This document shows, in pieces, positions 54,072-64,000 of a DNA stretch of 64,000 bases. Every line of letters begins with the position of its first letter. Within the stretch, counting starts at the first letter, position 1. Source of the stretch: Prochlorococcus sp. MIT 0604 (GTDB lineage Bacteria; Cyanobacteriota; Cyanobacteriia; PCC-6307; Cyanobiaceae); assembly GCF_000757845.1 (NCBI RefSeq), contig NZ_CP007753.1:806001-870000 (forward strand). The letters run 5' to 3'. A model generated the notes under the pieces. The model was not told the DNA's origin. It searched no databases and worked only from the letters and a program-made list of their open reading frames with translations. The translations under genes were made by a program, and so were the position numbers.

Positions 54072-56638
54072 ACAACAATATTCATAATTTTTCCTTTAAC
54101 AATAATTATTTTTCTTATTTCCTTATTTTGTGTCCATTTTAATATGTTAGGTCTTTGAAGAGTAAATTCTTTAATTTGATCTTCACTTATATCATTATTA
54201 ATATTTACTTTGTCTCTAACTTTTCCATTAACTTGTATTACTAGTTCATATGAATCTTCCTTTAGGGCTTCGGCATTAAATGAAGGCCAGTTTTCTAAAT
54301 GCACAGAATTTTTAAATCCTATAAGATGCCATACTTCTTCTGCAATATGAGGTGCAAATGGAGCCAACAAAATACAAAATGTTTTTAAAGCCTCAATTTT
54401 TAAATTATTGTTTACATCATTAATGGAATTTGATAATGAATTATAAAACTTCATTAGTTCTGAAATCGCAGTATTAAATTGGTTATTTAATATGTCATTT
54501 GAAATTTCTTTTATAGCCATATTCATTGACTTTATTAAACTTTTTTCTTTATCTGGATAGGAATTAGATTTACTATTAATATCTTTTACACAATTTAAAT
54601 AAAGCTTCCAAATCCTGCTTAAAAATCTAAATTGTCCCTCAACATCTGTATCTCCCCATTCCAAATCTTTTTCTGGTGGTGCTTTAAATAATATAAACAT
54701 TCTTGCAGTATCTGCTCCATATTTTTTAATTACTGATTCAGGGTCTATTCCATTGTATTTAGACTTAGACATCTTCTCGAAAAGTACTTCGAGTTTAGAA
54801 TTGTCAATTGGATCTGTAGGATTTGATAAGTCAGTAATATCGGAAGGAGAAACATATTTACCAGTTTTATTGTTTTTATATGCTGCGGACTGAACCATTC
54901 CTTGCGTTAATAGTTTTTTGAAAGGTTCATCAATATCAAATAGTTCATTATCTCTCAAAGCTTTAGTGAAAAATCTTGCATATAACAAATGCAATATTGC
55001 ATGTTCTACTCCTCCAACATATTGATCTACAGGCAACCAATTATTAATTTCATTCTTTTCAAATGGCTTGGTTGAACATTTTGAAGATGGATATCTTAAA
55101 AAATACCAAGATGAACACATGAAAGTGTCCATAGTATCAGTTTCTTTTCTTGCTGCTATTCCACATTTTGGACATGTTGTATTTATCCAATTATTATTAT
55201 CACCTAAAGCATTAATCTTGTTAGCGGAGATTTCTATATCTTTTGGTAATGCAACAGGCAAATCCGATTGGTTCAAAGGAACAGCTCCACATTTTTTGCA
55301 ATTAACAATGGGTATCGGACATCCCCAATATCTTTGTCTTGATATTAACCAATCTCTTAAACGATATTGAATCTTATTTTCGGCCCATCCATTATTTACT
55401 CCCTCCTCCGAAATTTTTAATTTAGCAATAGTATTTGCTATACCATTGTATTGATTTGAATTAATTAGATATCCATTTTCTACATAAGCATTATCAAGCT
55501 CATTACTTTTTTCACTTTTATCCTTTACTATTACCTGTTTAATATCTATATTGTTTTTCTTAGCAAACTCAAAATCCCTTAAATCATGAGCAGGTACACC
55601 CATAACAGCACCTGTACCATATTCATCAAGTACATAACTAGACACCCAAATAGGTATAGGTTGGGAATTAACTGGATTTATTGCTATTAAGCTGGTTTTT
55701 ATTCCAATTTTTTCAAGTTCATTGTTTTTATTTTTTTTCAAATATTGTTTAAGATTTTCTATATCTTGTATGGTTTTTTGATCAGTAATATTTTTAATTA
55801 ATGAATGATTAACAGAAATTGCTAAATAAGTAACTCCAAATAAAGTATCAGGTCTTGTTGTGAATACTGTTATTATCTCTTTTGGATTAGTAATAATATT
55901 GAAATTAATATTTGTACCAATTGATTTTCCTATCCAATTATCTTGCATTATTTTTACTCTTTCTGGCCAGTTATCTAATTTTTCTAAATCCTTCAATAAC
56001 TCATCCGCATAATTAGTAATCCTTAAAAACCATTGTTTTAATAATTTTTTTTCAACTAATGCCCCAGATCTCCAAGATTTACCTTCTGAGTCAACTTGTT
56101 CATTCGCTAAGACTGTATTATCTATAGGGTCCCAATTAACTTCTGATTCCTTTTGATATACAAGATCTGACTTGTATAACTCTAAAAATAGATATTGTGT
56201 CCAAATATAATAATCTTCATCACAAGTAGCAAGTTCCCTATCCCAATCAACTGACAGTCCCAAAAGCTTTAATTGTGACTTCATATGAGAAATATTTGTT
56301 TTAGTCCAGACACTTGGACTAATTCCTCTTTCAATCGCTGCATTCTCAGCAGGCAAACCAAAAGCGTCCCAACCCATTGGATGTAAAACAGATTTGCCCT
56401 TAAACCTTTGGAATCGAGCTATTAAGTCTGTAATAACATAATTCCTAACATGTCCCATATGAAGATTACCTGAAGGGTAGGGAAACATTGATAAGGCATA
56501 AAATTTATCACTATTATCGGTTAAATCATCTGTTTTATATAAATTATTTTCTGTCCATATTGACTGCCATTTTTTTTCTATTTCAGATGGATTATATAAA
56601 TTGGTATCAGTCTCATATTGTTTATCGGGAGAAATCAC
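54068..56638 (-). CDS. leuS: Leucyl-tRNA synthetase
   Basis: Class I synthetase of 856 residues, starting at GTG 56638. The HIGH-type motif is HMGH in [13 protein letters not shown] and the KMSKS is KMSKSKYNG. The CP1 editing domain lies between ([13 protein letters not shown]), with Cys motifs (CKKCG and CPKCG). The anticodon-binding and C-terminal region has [13 protein letters not shown]. Its stop overlaps pgi. Divergent from dapF (107-base gap). Confidence 0.97.
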   Translation of the reverse strand: MISPDKQYETDTNLYNPSEIEKKWQSIWTENNLYKTDDLTDNSDKFYALSMFPYPSGNLHMGHVRNYVITDLIARFQRFKGKSVLHPMGWDAFGLPAENAAIERGISPSVWTKTNISHMKSQLKLLGLSVDWDRELATCDEDYYIWTQYLFLELYKSDLVYQKESEVNWDPIDNTVLANEQVDSEGKSWRSGALVEKKLLKQWFLRITNYADELLKDLEKLDNWPERVKIMQDNWIGKSIGTNINFNIITNPKEIITVFTTRPDTLFGVTYLAISVNHSLIKNITDQKTIQDIENLKQYLKKNKNNELEKIGIKTSLIAINPVNSQPIPIWVSSYVLDEYGTGAVMGVPAHDLRDFEFAKKNNIDIKQVIVKDKSEKSNELDNAYVENGYLINSNQYNGIANTIAKLKISEEGVNNGWAENKIQYRLRDWLISRQRYWGCPIPIVNCKKCGAVPLNQSDLPVALPKDIEISANKINALGDNNNWINTTCPKCGIAARKETDTMDTFMCSSWYFLRYPSSKCSTKPFEKNEINNWLPVDQYVGGVEHAILHLLYARFFTKALRDNELFDIDEPFKKLLTQGMVQSAAYKNNKTGKYVSPSDITDLSNPTDPIDNSKLEVLFEKMSKSKYNGIDPESVIKKYGADTARMFILFKAPPEKDLEWGDTDVEGQFRFLSRIWKLYLNCVKDINSKSNSYPDKEKSLIKSMNMAIKEISNDILNNQFNTAISELMKFYNSLSNSINDVNNNLKIEALKTFCILLAPFAPHIAEEVWHLIGFKNSVHLENWPSFNAEALKEDSYELVIQVNGKVRDKVNINNDISEDQIKEFTLQRPNILKWTQNKEIRKIIIVKGKIMNIVV

Positions 56639-56745
56639 TTAATTTTTATTTGTTAAATTATTATTTTAATATCCATTGTATAAAATAGAAATAGATTGTT
56701 AAAAGGAATAATTTATAATTAAAATTTAAAATATATTATCTACAA

Positions 56746-57606
56746 ATGAAAAATATAACTTTTGAAAAATATCAAGGTAATGGAAATGATTTCGTGGTAA
56801 TTGATTCTAGAGGAAATGATTTATATAAAAATTACAAGTCAAGTAAAATATTTGATATAAAACAAATTTGCAACAGGCAATTTGGTATTGGAGCAGATGG
56901 TGTAATTTTTATAGAAGAACCTAATGAAGATAATTATGCAAAAATGATAATTTTTAATTCTGACGGTTCTGAAGCACAAATGTGTGGAAACGGAATTAGG
57001 TGTTTAGTTGAGTATCTCCATGTAAATGATTCAATGAATAATAAAAATATAGAATATAAAATTGAGACAAAAGCAGGTTTAAAAATTGCTAAATATATAA
57101 ATGATGAAATTACAGTAAAAATGGGAGTTCCAATTTTAGAATGTCAAAATATTCCAACAACAATTGAAAAAAAAATAAATTCAATACCTTCGCACGAATT
57201 TTTTGAGAAAGATTTTAATAATATGGGTTATGCCGTAGGAATGGGAAATCCTCATTTAATATTCTTTGTAAAAGACATAGAGTCAATTGTGCTTTCCAGA
57301 CTTGGTCCTATATTTGAAAAAAATGAATTATTTCCTGAAAAAACTAATGTGCATTTTTGTCAAATTTTAAATAGAGATAATATCAAAGTAAAAGTATGGG
57401 AAAGGGGAGCAGGACCAACCTTGGCTTGTGGAACAGGTGCCTGTGCTATCCATGTAGCAGCTTATAAATTAGGCCTTTGCAATTCACAAACCATAGTAAC
57501 TTTACCTGGCGGTAATCTTAAAATTGATTGGTCAAAAGACGATTGTGAAGTCATGATGACCGGTAATGCTAAAAAGGTTTTCTCTGGATCAATGTTAGTA
57601 AATTAA
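56746..57606 (+). CDS. dapF: Diaminopimelate epimerase
   Basis: Cofactor-free racemase that makes meso-DAP for peptidoglycan and lysine. The 286-residue protein carries both catalytic Cys: Cys80 in MCGNGIRC and the second in ACGTGACA near the C-terminal domain, with GNGNDFVVID at the start. It overlaps the next gene by one base (TAATG type), so dapF, the desulfurase and DUF1995 form a tight operon. Confidence 0.96.
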   Translation: MKNITFEKYQGNGNDFVVIDSRGNDLYKNYKSSKIFDIKQICNRQFGIGADGVIFIEEPNEDNYAKMIIFNSDGSEAQMCGNGIRCLVEYLHVNDSMNNKNIEYKIETKAGLKIAKYINDEITVKMGVPILECQNIPTTIEKKINSIPSHEFFEKDFNNMGYAVGMGNPHLIFFVKDIESIVLSRLGPIFEKNELFPEKTNVHFCQILNRDNIKVKVWERGAGPTLACGTGACAIHVAAYKLGLCNSQTIVTLPGGNLKIDWSKDDCEVMMTGNAKKVFSGSMLVN

Positions 57607-58778
57607 TGGAAAATAATTTTATCTATTTAGATAATGCATCCACAACTCCATTATCTGAGAATGTTTTAAATATAATTAATTCAACTTACAGGAATTATTG
57701 GCATAACCCATCATCTACATATGAGCTAGGGATAAAATGCTCTACATATCTTGAAAAAATTAGATCTAAAATTGCTTATATATTTGAAGCAGAAGAAGAG
57801 GATATAATATTTACCTCTGGTTCTTCGGAATCGACAAATATTGTATTTAATAATATTTATGAGAACTTTAAAAGTGGTAGGGTGGTTATTTCTAATGTTG
57901 AACATCAAGCAACAACTATTTGTGCTAATAAATTAAGAAAACAAAATTGGGATATTTACGAATGGACGGTAAATAATGATGGAATTTTAAATATTTCTAA
58001 TATTGAAAAAATTTTAAATAATGATACTAATCTTGTATCAATTATTTGGGGACAAAGTGAAATTGGGACAATACAACCTGTACAGTTTATTGGTTCCAAA
58101 TGTGAAGAATTAAATATAATGTTTCATTTAGATGCAACTCAAATATTAAGTAATGGAATATTTAGTTGGAAAGATCTTAAATGTGATTTTTTAAGTTTAT
58201 CTGCTCATAAATTTGGCGGTCCAAAAGGGATCGGTATTCTTTTAACAAAAGAAAAGTCTAGACAAATTTTAAAAAATAAAGACATATCACTTACTCAGGA
58301 ATTTTCAATTAGACAAGGTACACAAGCTTTGCCATTAATTGCTGGAATGTATGAATCATTAAAGAATATTAAAGGGAAAATAAAATTATATGATTACATA
58401 ACTGAATTTCCTTCTAATAAAATATATAAACTTAAAAATTATTTTTTTAAAAAAATTAATGATAATAATCATATAAAGATTACTGGTAGTATCAACCATA
58501 GACTTCCAAATCATATTTCGTTTCTACTATTAAATAAGTTTTTTGAGCCTATAAGGGCCTATAAGATTGTTAATTTCATGTCAGAAAATAAAATTGCAAT
58601 AAGCAGTGGAAGTGCTTGTTCAAGCTCATCTGGGAAACCTAGCTCAACACTTAAAAATATTGGTTTAAAAGATGATGAACTATATTCAAATATTCGTGTT
58701 ACTTTAGGTTCTATAAACAATAAGTCAGAAATAGATAAATTTTTAGAACTTATTCAAATATGTATTGACAAATTTTAA
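57606..58778 (+). CDS. Class V aminotransferase / cysteine desulfurase (NifS-like)
   Basis: PLP enzyme of 390 residues. Motifs are YLDNASTTPLSENVL, the PLP-binding TSGSSESTNIV, the Lys in SLSAHKFGGPKGIGIL and the nucleophilic Cys in SGSACSSSSGKPS, all typical of NifS/IscS-type desulfurases. Which pathway it serves (Fe-S clusters, thiolation) cannot be told. One-base overlaps with dapF and DUF1995 indicate co-translation. Confidence 0.9.
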   Translation: MENNFIYLDNASTTPLSENVLNIINSTYRNYWHNPSSTYELGIKCSTYLEKIRSKIAYIFEAEEEDIIFTSGSSESTNIVFNNIYENFKSGRVVISNVEHQATTICANKLRKQNWDIYEWTVNNDGILNISNIEKILNNDTNLVSIIWGQSEIGTIQPVQFIGSKCEELNIMFHLDATQILSNGIFSWKDLKCDFLSLSAHKFGGPKGIGILLTKEKSRQILKNKDISLTQEFSIRQGTQALPLIAGMYESLKNIKGKIKLYDYITEFPSNKIYKLKNYFFKKINDNNHIKITGSINHRLPNHISFLLLNKFFEPIRAYKIVNFMSENKIAISSGSACSSSSGKPSSTLKNIGLKDDELYSNIRVTLGSINNKSEIDKFLELIQICIDKF

Positions 58779-59404
58779 TGGAAACCAACTATAGACTACC
58801 TAAAGATTTAAATGAATCTCTTAAGAATATGGAGGATGCAATTATTCCCAGTTTATTAGATTCAAATAAAAGATTTACTATAGAAATTAATTTTGAAGGA
58901 TTGAAGTTTAACAGAATTGGAATAACTATCTACAAGATATTGTCTAAAAATAATAATGTATTCATTACATTTGCTGATCAAGGTGCTGTGGCTTTGGCTC
59001 AAAGAGACTATCCAGATATCAAAGATAAAATCTTTACTTTTAAATCATTTGATGAATCAAATAATATAAATAATATTGATAGTGCAATGATATCGATACT
59101 ACCTCAGCCATATGATTTTGATTCATTTGAACCAATGTCTGATAATTATCAAGGTACGCATTATTCATTAAATCCAAAATTTGAAGATGCCAATATTGGT
59201 ATAGGAAGTGTTATTAGAGAGCGACGTAAAAACTTTGTCAAAACATGGACAAATATTTATTTTCTTCAGCCTTTAAATAAAGCTGCTCTTATGCATATTT
59301 ATCCAAATAACTGGTTGCTTTTCAAAGAAGAAAATAAAAGATATTTTTTTAAAAAAGAATTTGAATTTAAACCCGACAACGAATCTATTTTTGTAAATTT
59401 ATAG
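58778..59404 (+). CDS. DUF1995 family protein
   Basis: Soluble 208-residue protein of a cyanobacterial and plastid family of unknown function. Conserved blocks: LPKDLNESLKNMEDAIIPSL, ITFADQGAVALAQRDYPD, and a C-terminal RRKNFVKTWTNIYFLQPL. It overlaps the desulfurase by one base. No catalytic motif or membrane helix is evident. Confidence 0.84.
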   Translation: METNYRLPKDLNESLKNMEDAIIPSLLDSNKRFTIEINFEGLKFNRIGITIYKILSKNNNVFITFADQGAVALAQRDYPDIKDKIFTFKSFDESNNINNIDSAMISILPQPYDFDSFEPMSDNYQGTHYSLNPKFEDANIGIGSVIRERRKNFVKTWTNIYFLQPLNKAALMHIYPNNWLLFKEENKRYFFKKEFEFKPDNESIFVNL

Positions 59405-59411
59405 ATTTAAT

Positions 59412-60629
59412 GTGATAAAAAAAATTTATTCATTTTTCTTAATTGTTCTTGTCTTAGTAACATCTCCTTTCTTAATAAGATATTTATTAGCAAATAAGAA
59501 AATAACTTTTTTAAATAGTATTTATTTTAATTTCCCGGGAATAATTACAAAAAACAAAATATGTCCTACTTATGATGCTTTATTGAATCAAACGCTTGAT
59601 GATTCTTTTAGTGTATCAATTATTAATAATAAAGGGAAAATAATAAGTTCCTACAATGAGGATGTTCCAAGGTTGCCAGCATCTAATCAAAAATTATTTT
59701 CATCAGCTTATGTTCTAAGTAAATATAAATTAAATAATAATTTAAAAACTTCTTTATTTAAAGATAAAAACGATTATTATTTACACGGTCAAGGTGATCC
59801 AGATCTTAATTATGAACATATAATAGAACTAATTTCTAATGTTAAAGAAAATAAAATTATTAACTTTAATATTGTAGAAATTGATTCAAAATTATATTGG
59901 CCAAATGGTTGGACAAATACTGATAAACTTTACGAATACGGATCTCCAATTACATCTCTTGCAATAGAAAGTAATCATAATAAATATGATGATATTTATG
60001 CATTAAAAAATTTTATTAAAAATTATTTAAAAAATAAATTTCCAAATTCAAAAATATATATAGATTTATTTGATTCAGAAAAAACTTTTTATTTAAAAAA
60101 TATTAAAGAGATAAATAAAATATATTCAACTCCAATTCTTTCTTTATTAACTCTAACAAATTCTGAAAGCCATAATTTTACAGCTGAATCTCTCTTTAAA
60201 AATGCCTCAAATACTTGGAACGATAATGACTATATAAAATTGAAAAGGTGGCTTGAAAATAAAGGCTTACCAGTATCTAATGCATACTTTGCAGATGCTA
60301 GTGGATTATCTCGAAAAAATAAAATTACAACAAAGTTAGTTGTATTGTTTTTAGATAAAATGAGATATTTTAATGATTTTAATGCTTATCAATCTACACT
60401 TTCAATTACGGGAGTAAGAGGAACATTAGCTAAAAGATTTGTAAATAGTGAACTATCTGGAAAGTTTTTTGGCAAAACTGGGACTCTTTCAAATGTCTTT
60501 GCATTATCTGGTTTTTTATATAAAAATGAAAAGCCAATAATTATAAGCATTATCCAAAATTCTAATAAAATTGATAAAGAAAAAGCTTTTAAATTATTAC
60601 GTGATCTTTATTACTTGAAATCTTGTTAA
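59412..60629 (+). CDS. dacB: D-alanyl-D-alanine carboxypeptidase/endopeptidase (S13, DacB/PBP4-like)
   Basis: Penicillin-binding protein acting on peptidoglycan in the periplasm. GTG start at 59412. An N-terminal membrane/signal segment (residues 5-25) precedes the catalytic domain. The Ser91-x-x-Lys94 motif (ASNQK), an S-x-N-type motif (SHNFTAE) and the KTGT motif (GKTGTLSNVFALSG) are all visible. 405 residues. The domain II insert seen in E. coli DacB is shorter here. It lies seven bases after DUF1995 and eight bases before the convergent coaD stop. Confidence 0.92.
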   Translation: MIKKIYSFFLIVLVLVTSPFLIRYLLANKKITFLNSIYFNFPGIITKNKICPTYDALLNQTLDDSFSVSIINNKGKIISSYNEDVPRLPASNQKLFSSAYVLSKYKLNNNLKTSLFKDKNDYYLHGQGDPDLNYEHIIELISNVKENKIINFNIVEIDSKLYWPNGWTNTDKLYEYGSPITSLAIESNHNKYDDIYALKNFIKNYLKNKFPNSKIYIDLFDSEKTFYLKNIKEINKIYSTPILSLLTLTNSESHNFTAESLFKNASNTWNDNDYIKLKRWLENKGLPVSNAYFADASGLSRKNKITTKLVVLFLDKMRYFNDFNAYQSTLSITGVRGTLAKRFVNSELSGKFFGKTGTLSNVFALSGFLYKNEKPIIISIIQNSNKIDKEKAFKLLRDLYYLKSC

Positions 60630-60637
60630 TAAAAATA

Positions 60638-61111
60638 TTATTTAAAATATTCTTTTAAATCCCTCTCAACACAGGGGGGTACCATGTGATTAATTTCACC
60701 ACCAAATTTTGCAACTTCTTTTACTAAAGAACTACTAAGAAAACTATAATTTGTATTTGTCGATAAAAATATAGTTTCAATATCATTATTAAGAGATTTA
60801 TTTGTATGAGCAATCTGAAGTTCGTACTCAAAATCACTCATTGCTCTTAAGCCTCTAAGAATAAGATTAGCTTTTAGATCATTTGCACAATCAACAGTTA
60901 GACCAGAATAAGAAATAACTTCAATATTAGGTAAATGAGAAAGAGAATTTTTTATTTGTATTATTCTTCTTTCAAGATTAAATGTTGGTGTTTTAGAAGT
61001 ATTTTCTAAAACAGCAACTACTAGATTGCCAAATATTTTTTCAGCCCTTTCTATTAAATCAAGATGTCCGTTTGTTAAAGGATCAAATGTACCTGGATAA
61101 AGAATTTTCAT
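60638..61111 (-). CDS. coaD: Phosphopantetheine adenylyltransferase
   Basis: Penultimate step of coenzyme A synthesis. The 157-residue protein has [16 protein letters not shown] with T/Hx[22 protein letters not shown] and [13 protein letters not shown] (the SSTxVRE counterpart), all CoaD hallmarks. Divergent from the flavin reductase gene. Confidence 0.96.
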   Translation of the reverse strand: MKILYPGTFDPLTNGHLDLIERAEKIFGNLVVAVLENTSKTPTFNLERRIIQIKNSLSHLPNIEVISYSGLTVDCANDLKANLILRGLRAMSDFEYELQIAHTNKSLNNDIETIFLSTNTNYSFLSSSLVKEVAKFGGEINHMVPPCVERDLKEYFK

Positions 61112-61170
61112 GAATTTATTATGATCGAATAAGAAATTTAGTTAAAATAAGATTATTAGATAAATCAATT

Positions 61171-61659
61171 ATGACATTAAATCTAGAAGCAAAAAAAATC
61201 TTATTAAGAAAAATACCTCATGGATTATTTATTTGTGGCGTTAAAGACGAGGATAAAAATGAAGTGAATGGATTTACTGCAAGTTGGGTGACTCAAGGTT
61301 CCTTCACCCCACCATTAGTTGTAATGGCTGTTAGAGCAGAGGGTTCTAGTCATGAAATAATAAAGTCCACCAATAAGTTCTCATTAAATGTGCTCAAAAG
61401 TGATCAAAAGGATCTAGCAGCTGTTTTCTTTAAACCTCAAAAAGCCTTAGGAGGTAGATTTGAATCTGTTGAATTTAATTTAGGTGAGCTTGGATTGCCT
61501 ATTTTAGTTGATAGTGTTGGTGGAGTTGAATGTAATGTTGTTGGAAGTGTTATGCATGGAGACCATACCGTTTTTGTAGGAGAGGTTCAATCTGCTTATC
61601 TGAATAATGATGTTGACTCACTAAATTTATCTTCAACTGGCTGGAATTATGGAGGGTAA
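61171..61659 (+). CDS. Flavin reductase-like FMN-binding protein
   Basis: Split-barrel flavin reductase fold, 162 residues. It has the family pattern GFTASWVTQGSFTPPLVVMAVRAEGSSHEII and KFSLNVLKSDQKDLAAVF. In cyanobacteria these domains are found alone or fused to A-type flavodiiron proteins. Here it is a stand-alone protein with no visible partner. It is followed ten bases later by uvrC. Confidence 0.87.
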   Translation: MTLNLEAKKILLRKIPHGLFICGVKDEDKNEVNGFTASWVTQGSFTPPLVVMAVRAEGSSHEIIKSTNKFSLNVLKSDQKDLAAVFFKPQKALGGRFESVEFNLGELGLPILVDSVGGVECNVVGSVMHGDHTVFVGEVQSAYLNNDVDSLNLSSTGWNYGG

Positions 61660-61668
61660 TCATCATAA

Positions 61669-63627
61669 ATGAGTAATTCCTCTATCGAAAAAATAGATAA
61701 TAAATATAATTTTAAAATTGAATATAAATTAATTTATAATAAGGAGTTATTAAAATCAAGATTATCCGAAATTCCAAAGTCATCTGGTTGTTATCTTTTC
61801 AAAGATATAGATAATAACTTACTTTATATCGGTAAATCTAAAAAACTACGCAGTAGAGTAAGTAGTTATTTCAATAATTATTCAGATTTAACTCCCCGAT
61901 TAAGTTTGATGGTTCGTCAAATAACTGAAATAGAAATAATAGTCACCGATAGCGAATATGAAGCATTAAATTTAGAGTCCAATTTAATTAAAACAAACAA
62001 ACCATACTTTAATATTCTTTTAAAGGATGATAAGAAATATCCATATCTTTGCATAACTTGGAGTGAAAAATATCCTCGAATATTTATTACAAGAAGAAGA
62101 AGAAATAGAAATAATTTAGATAGATATTATGGACCTTATGTAGATGTCGGATTATTAAGGAGAACATTATTTACCATAAAAAAAATATTTCCACTTAGAC
62201 AAAGGCCAAGGCCAGTCTATAAAGATAGAACTTGTTTGAATTATTCAATAGGAAGATGTCCAGGTGTTTGCCAAGAAGTAATATCATCTGAAGATTATAA
62301 AAAAATAATTAAACAAGTATCTATGATATTTCAGGGAAGGAATGATGACTTAGAAATATTTTTACAAAAAAAAATGTTGCAATTATCAAATGATTTAGAT
62401 TATGAGAATGCAGCAAAAATAAGGGACCAAATTTCAGGTTTAAAATTATTAACTGAATCACAAAAAATATCAATACCAGATTCTTCAATTAATAGAGATA
62501 TCTTTGGAATTGTTTCAGAAAAAAATGTAGCTAGTATACAAATTTTCCAAATGAGATCTGGTAAGCTCATTGGGAGAATTGGTTATAGTCAAAAATTAAA
62601 TAATGAAGATGAAAGTCTTATTCTAAAAAGGGTATTAGAAGAGCATTATATGAATGTTGAATGCGTAGAAATACCTTCAGAAATTCTTATTCAATATAAA
62701 CTTCCAAAACAAATAACATTAGAGGATTGGTTAACGGAGCTAAGAAAAAAGAAAGTAAAAATTATAATACCGAAAAGAAATAAAAAACATGAAACTGTAG
62801 AGATGGTTTTAAAAAATGCGAAATTGGAATTAGATAGAATATTAAATGGGATACAAGATAATGAATCATCAATTGAGGATCTTGCCCAAATACTTGAATT
62901 AAGCGAACAACCTAAAAGAATTGAAGGTTATGATATAAGCCATATTCAAGGTACAGACCCAGTAGCATCACAAGTCGTATTTATTGATGGAATTCCTTCT
63001 AAACAGCATTATAGGAAATATAAAATTAAAGATCCAAACGTTTTTATAGGACATAGTGATGATTTTGCTTCGATATATGAAGTAATACATAGAAGGTTTA
63101 GGAAATGGTCAATATTTAAAAAAAACGGAGGGGATTTTTCAATATTAAATGATAAAAGGAATAGTAAATTAGACAATGAACTTCTATCAGATTGGCCAGA
63201 TTTAATAATGATTGACGGAGGTAAAGGGCAGTTAAATTCTGCTATTAAAGCATTAAAAGAATTAAATCTTGAGGAAGAAGTTACTATATGTTCATTGGCA
63301 AAAAAAAATGAAGAAATATTTATTCCAGGCTTTACAAAGTCTATTGATACTGATGAAAATCAAAAAGGAGTTCTTCTATTAAGAAGGATAAGAGATGAAG
63401 CCCATAGATTTGCATTATCTTTTCATAGAGAAAAAAGATCTAAGAGAATGAATAGATCACAATTGTCCCAAATCAGTGGATTAGGCCCAACAAGAATAAG
63501 AGAATTGCTTGAGCATTTTAAATCAATAGACGCAGTAAGAATAGCTACTAAAGAGGATTTATCAAAAGTTAAAGGACTTGGAAAAAATTCAGTAAATGAT
63601 ATATATGAATATTTTCACGAGTTATAA
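61669..63627 (+). CDS. uvrC: UvrABC system protein C
   Basis: Excinuclease subunit that makes both incisions in nucleotide excision repair. The 652-residue product has a GIY-YIG nuclease domain (GCYLFKDIDNNLLYIGKSKKLRSR), a UVR motif near residue 235 (LDYENAAKIRDQI), the RNase-H-like endonuclease (EGYDISHIQGTDPVASQVVF with the catalytic Asp) and C-terminal HhH repeats (ISGLGPTRIRELLEHF, VKGLGKNSVNDIYEYF). It starts ten bases after the flavin reductase. Confidence 0.96.
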   Translation: MSNSSIEKIDNKYNFKIEYKLIYNKELLKSRLSEIPKSSGCYLFKDIDNNLLYIGKSKKLRSRVSSYFNNYSDLTPRLSLMVRQITEIEIIVTDSEYEALNLESNLIKTNKPYFNILLKDDKKYPYLCITWSEKYPRIFITRRRRNRNNLDRYYGPYVDVGLLRRTLFTIKKIFPLRQRPRPVYKDRTCLNYSIGRCPGVCQEVISSEDYKKIIKQVSMIFQGRNDDLEIFLQKKMLQLSNDLDYENAAKIRDQISGLKLLTESQKISIPDSSINRDIFGIVSEKNVASIQIFQMRSGKLIGRIGYSQKLNNEDESLILKRVLEEHYMNVECVEIPSEILIQYKLPKQITLEDWLTELRKKKVKIIIPKRNKKHETVEMVLKNAKLELDRILNGIQDNESSIEDLAQILELSEQPKRIEGYDISHIQGTDPVASQVVFIDGIPSKQHYRKYKIKDPNVFIGHSDDFASIYEVIHRRFRKWSIFKKNGGDFSILNDKRNSKLDNELLSDWPDLIMIDGGKGQLNSAIKALKELNLEEEVTICSLAKKNEEIFIPGFTKSIDTDENQKGVLLLRRIRDEAHRFALSFHREKRSKRMNRSQLSQISGLGPTRIRELLEHFKSIDAVRIATKEDLSKVKGLGKNSVNDIYEYFHEL

Positions 63628-63715
63628 ATATTAATTAATTTTTGAAAAATAGATTTCTTGATATTGTTATATATAACTATATTAAAAATATATATATAGA
63701 AATTAATCTAGAAAT

Positions 63716-64000
63716 TTGACAGCTGAAACATATCTCTGGTTTAAATCACTCCACATTATTGGTGTAATCGTTTGGTTCTCGGGACTTTTTTATTTAGTAA
63801 GACTTTTTATATATCATGAAGAATCTAAAAAAATGGATAATGAGTTAAAGATTGCCTTTAATAAACAATACACCCTGATGGAAAAAAGACTGGCAAATAT
63901 AATCACAACTCCTGGGATGATATTAGCTTTAAGTATGGCTATATGCATGGTTATTATGCAGCCAAGTTGGTTAAGTGAGAAGTGGTTGCAAATTAAAATT
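63716..64000 (+). CDS. hemJ: Protoporphyrinogen IX oxidase HemJ, 5' part
   Basis: The frame starts at TTG 63716 and runs past the window end; 95 residues are visible. It begins TAETYLWFKSLHIIGVIVWFSGLFYLVRLF, the membrane HemJ/UPF0093 start with the haem-ligand His in LHIIGV. EKRLANIITTPGMILALSMAI follows. HemJ makes protoporphyrin IX for haem and chlorophyll. The call is from the visible half only. Confidence 0.88.
   Translation, partial: MTAETYLWFKSLHIIGVIVWFSGLFYLVRLFIYHEESKKMDNELKIAFNKQYTLMEKRLANIITTPGMILALSMAICMVIMQPSWLSEKWLQIKI

Noticed and set aside
1..64000. CRISPR array, insertion sequences, prophage or tRNA-linked island
   Set aside because: No repeat-spacer pattern, transposase, integrase or phage structural gene seen on either strand.
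1..64000. Yfr1-type small RNA (ACTCCTCACAC motif) or tmRNA/6S
   Set aside because: No such motif was noticed in the intergenic gaps by eye; a covariance search could not be run.

Overview
The window is a 64 kb stretch of a very AT-rich, tightly packed bacterial chromosome. It carries photosystem and chlorophyll genes (psaK, psb28, a PAM68-like photosystem II assembly factor, a GUN4-domain protein, a hemJ start) mixed with ordinary bacterial housekeeping genes. That gene mix, the tiny intergenic gaps, many TTG/GTG starts and several cyanobacteria-only DUF families (DUF3082, DUF3110, DUF2499/DUF3593, DUF1995) point to a marine picocyanobacterium, most probably a high-light-adapted Prochlorococcus. 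Assignment to genus is an inference from content and base composition. I see no insertion sequence, prophage, CRISPR array, rRNA operon or genomic island. It reads as conserved core genome.

Layout. 1-9 kb: end of gatA, dnaE, then a minus-strand block (EamA transporter, small secreted protein, ruvA, rpsO, PAM68-like) and dnaG. 9-12 kb: a probable SOS operon (umuD, umuC and a small HExxH protein) behind a LexA-like palindrome, then rlmH and an Asn-rich hypothetical protein. 12-18 kb: rsmA, ispE, DUF3082, an unlisted 31-residue membrane microprotein, pdhB, secD, secF. 18-26.5 kb: AI-2E-type permease, psb28, mnmH/selU, GUN4 protein, anti-sigma-type ATPase, methyltransferase, glnA (with a recognisable NtcA-type promoter and a strong terminator), class V aminotransferase, tadA. 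26.5-34 kb: group II PLP decarboxylase, a second microprotein, then a minus-strand operon pyk, ABC permease, bioY, lspA, GTPase. 34-44.7 kb: mazG-like, yggT, scpB, ilvA, dxs, psaK, DUF3593/DUF2499, peroxiredoxin, rpmB, htpG, hisZ, inositol-phosphatase family, ferredoxin. 44.7-64 kb: tRNA-Ser(GGA), dnaK/dnaJ/DUF3110/cyclophilin, ribBA, argC, purN, pgi, leuS, dapF, cysteine desulfurase, DUF1995, dacB, coaD, flavin reductase, uvrC and the start of hemJ.

How the genes fit together. Several clusters share a theme: protein folding (dnaK, dnaJ, cyclophilin, htpG), isoprenoid precursors (ispE, dxs), protein export (secD, secF, lspA), DNA replication and repair (dnaE, dnaG, ruvA, umuDC, uvrC), and photosystem assembly or maintenance. 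No intergenic stretch exceeds about 215 bases; the longest are the glnA/aminotransferase divergent region and the dnaK leader. Convergent genes often overlap at their 3' ends, as expected for a streamlined genome.

The points most worth a second look are the HExxH protein that appears to be co-transcribed with umuDC under LexA-type control, and two membrane microproteins of 31 and 45 residues that length cut-offs would miss. No clearly new multi-gene system is evident.
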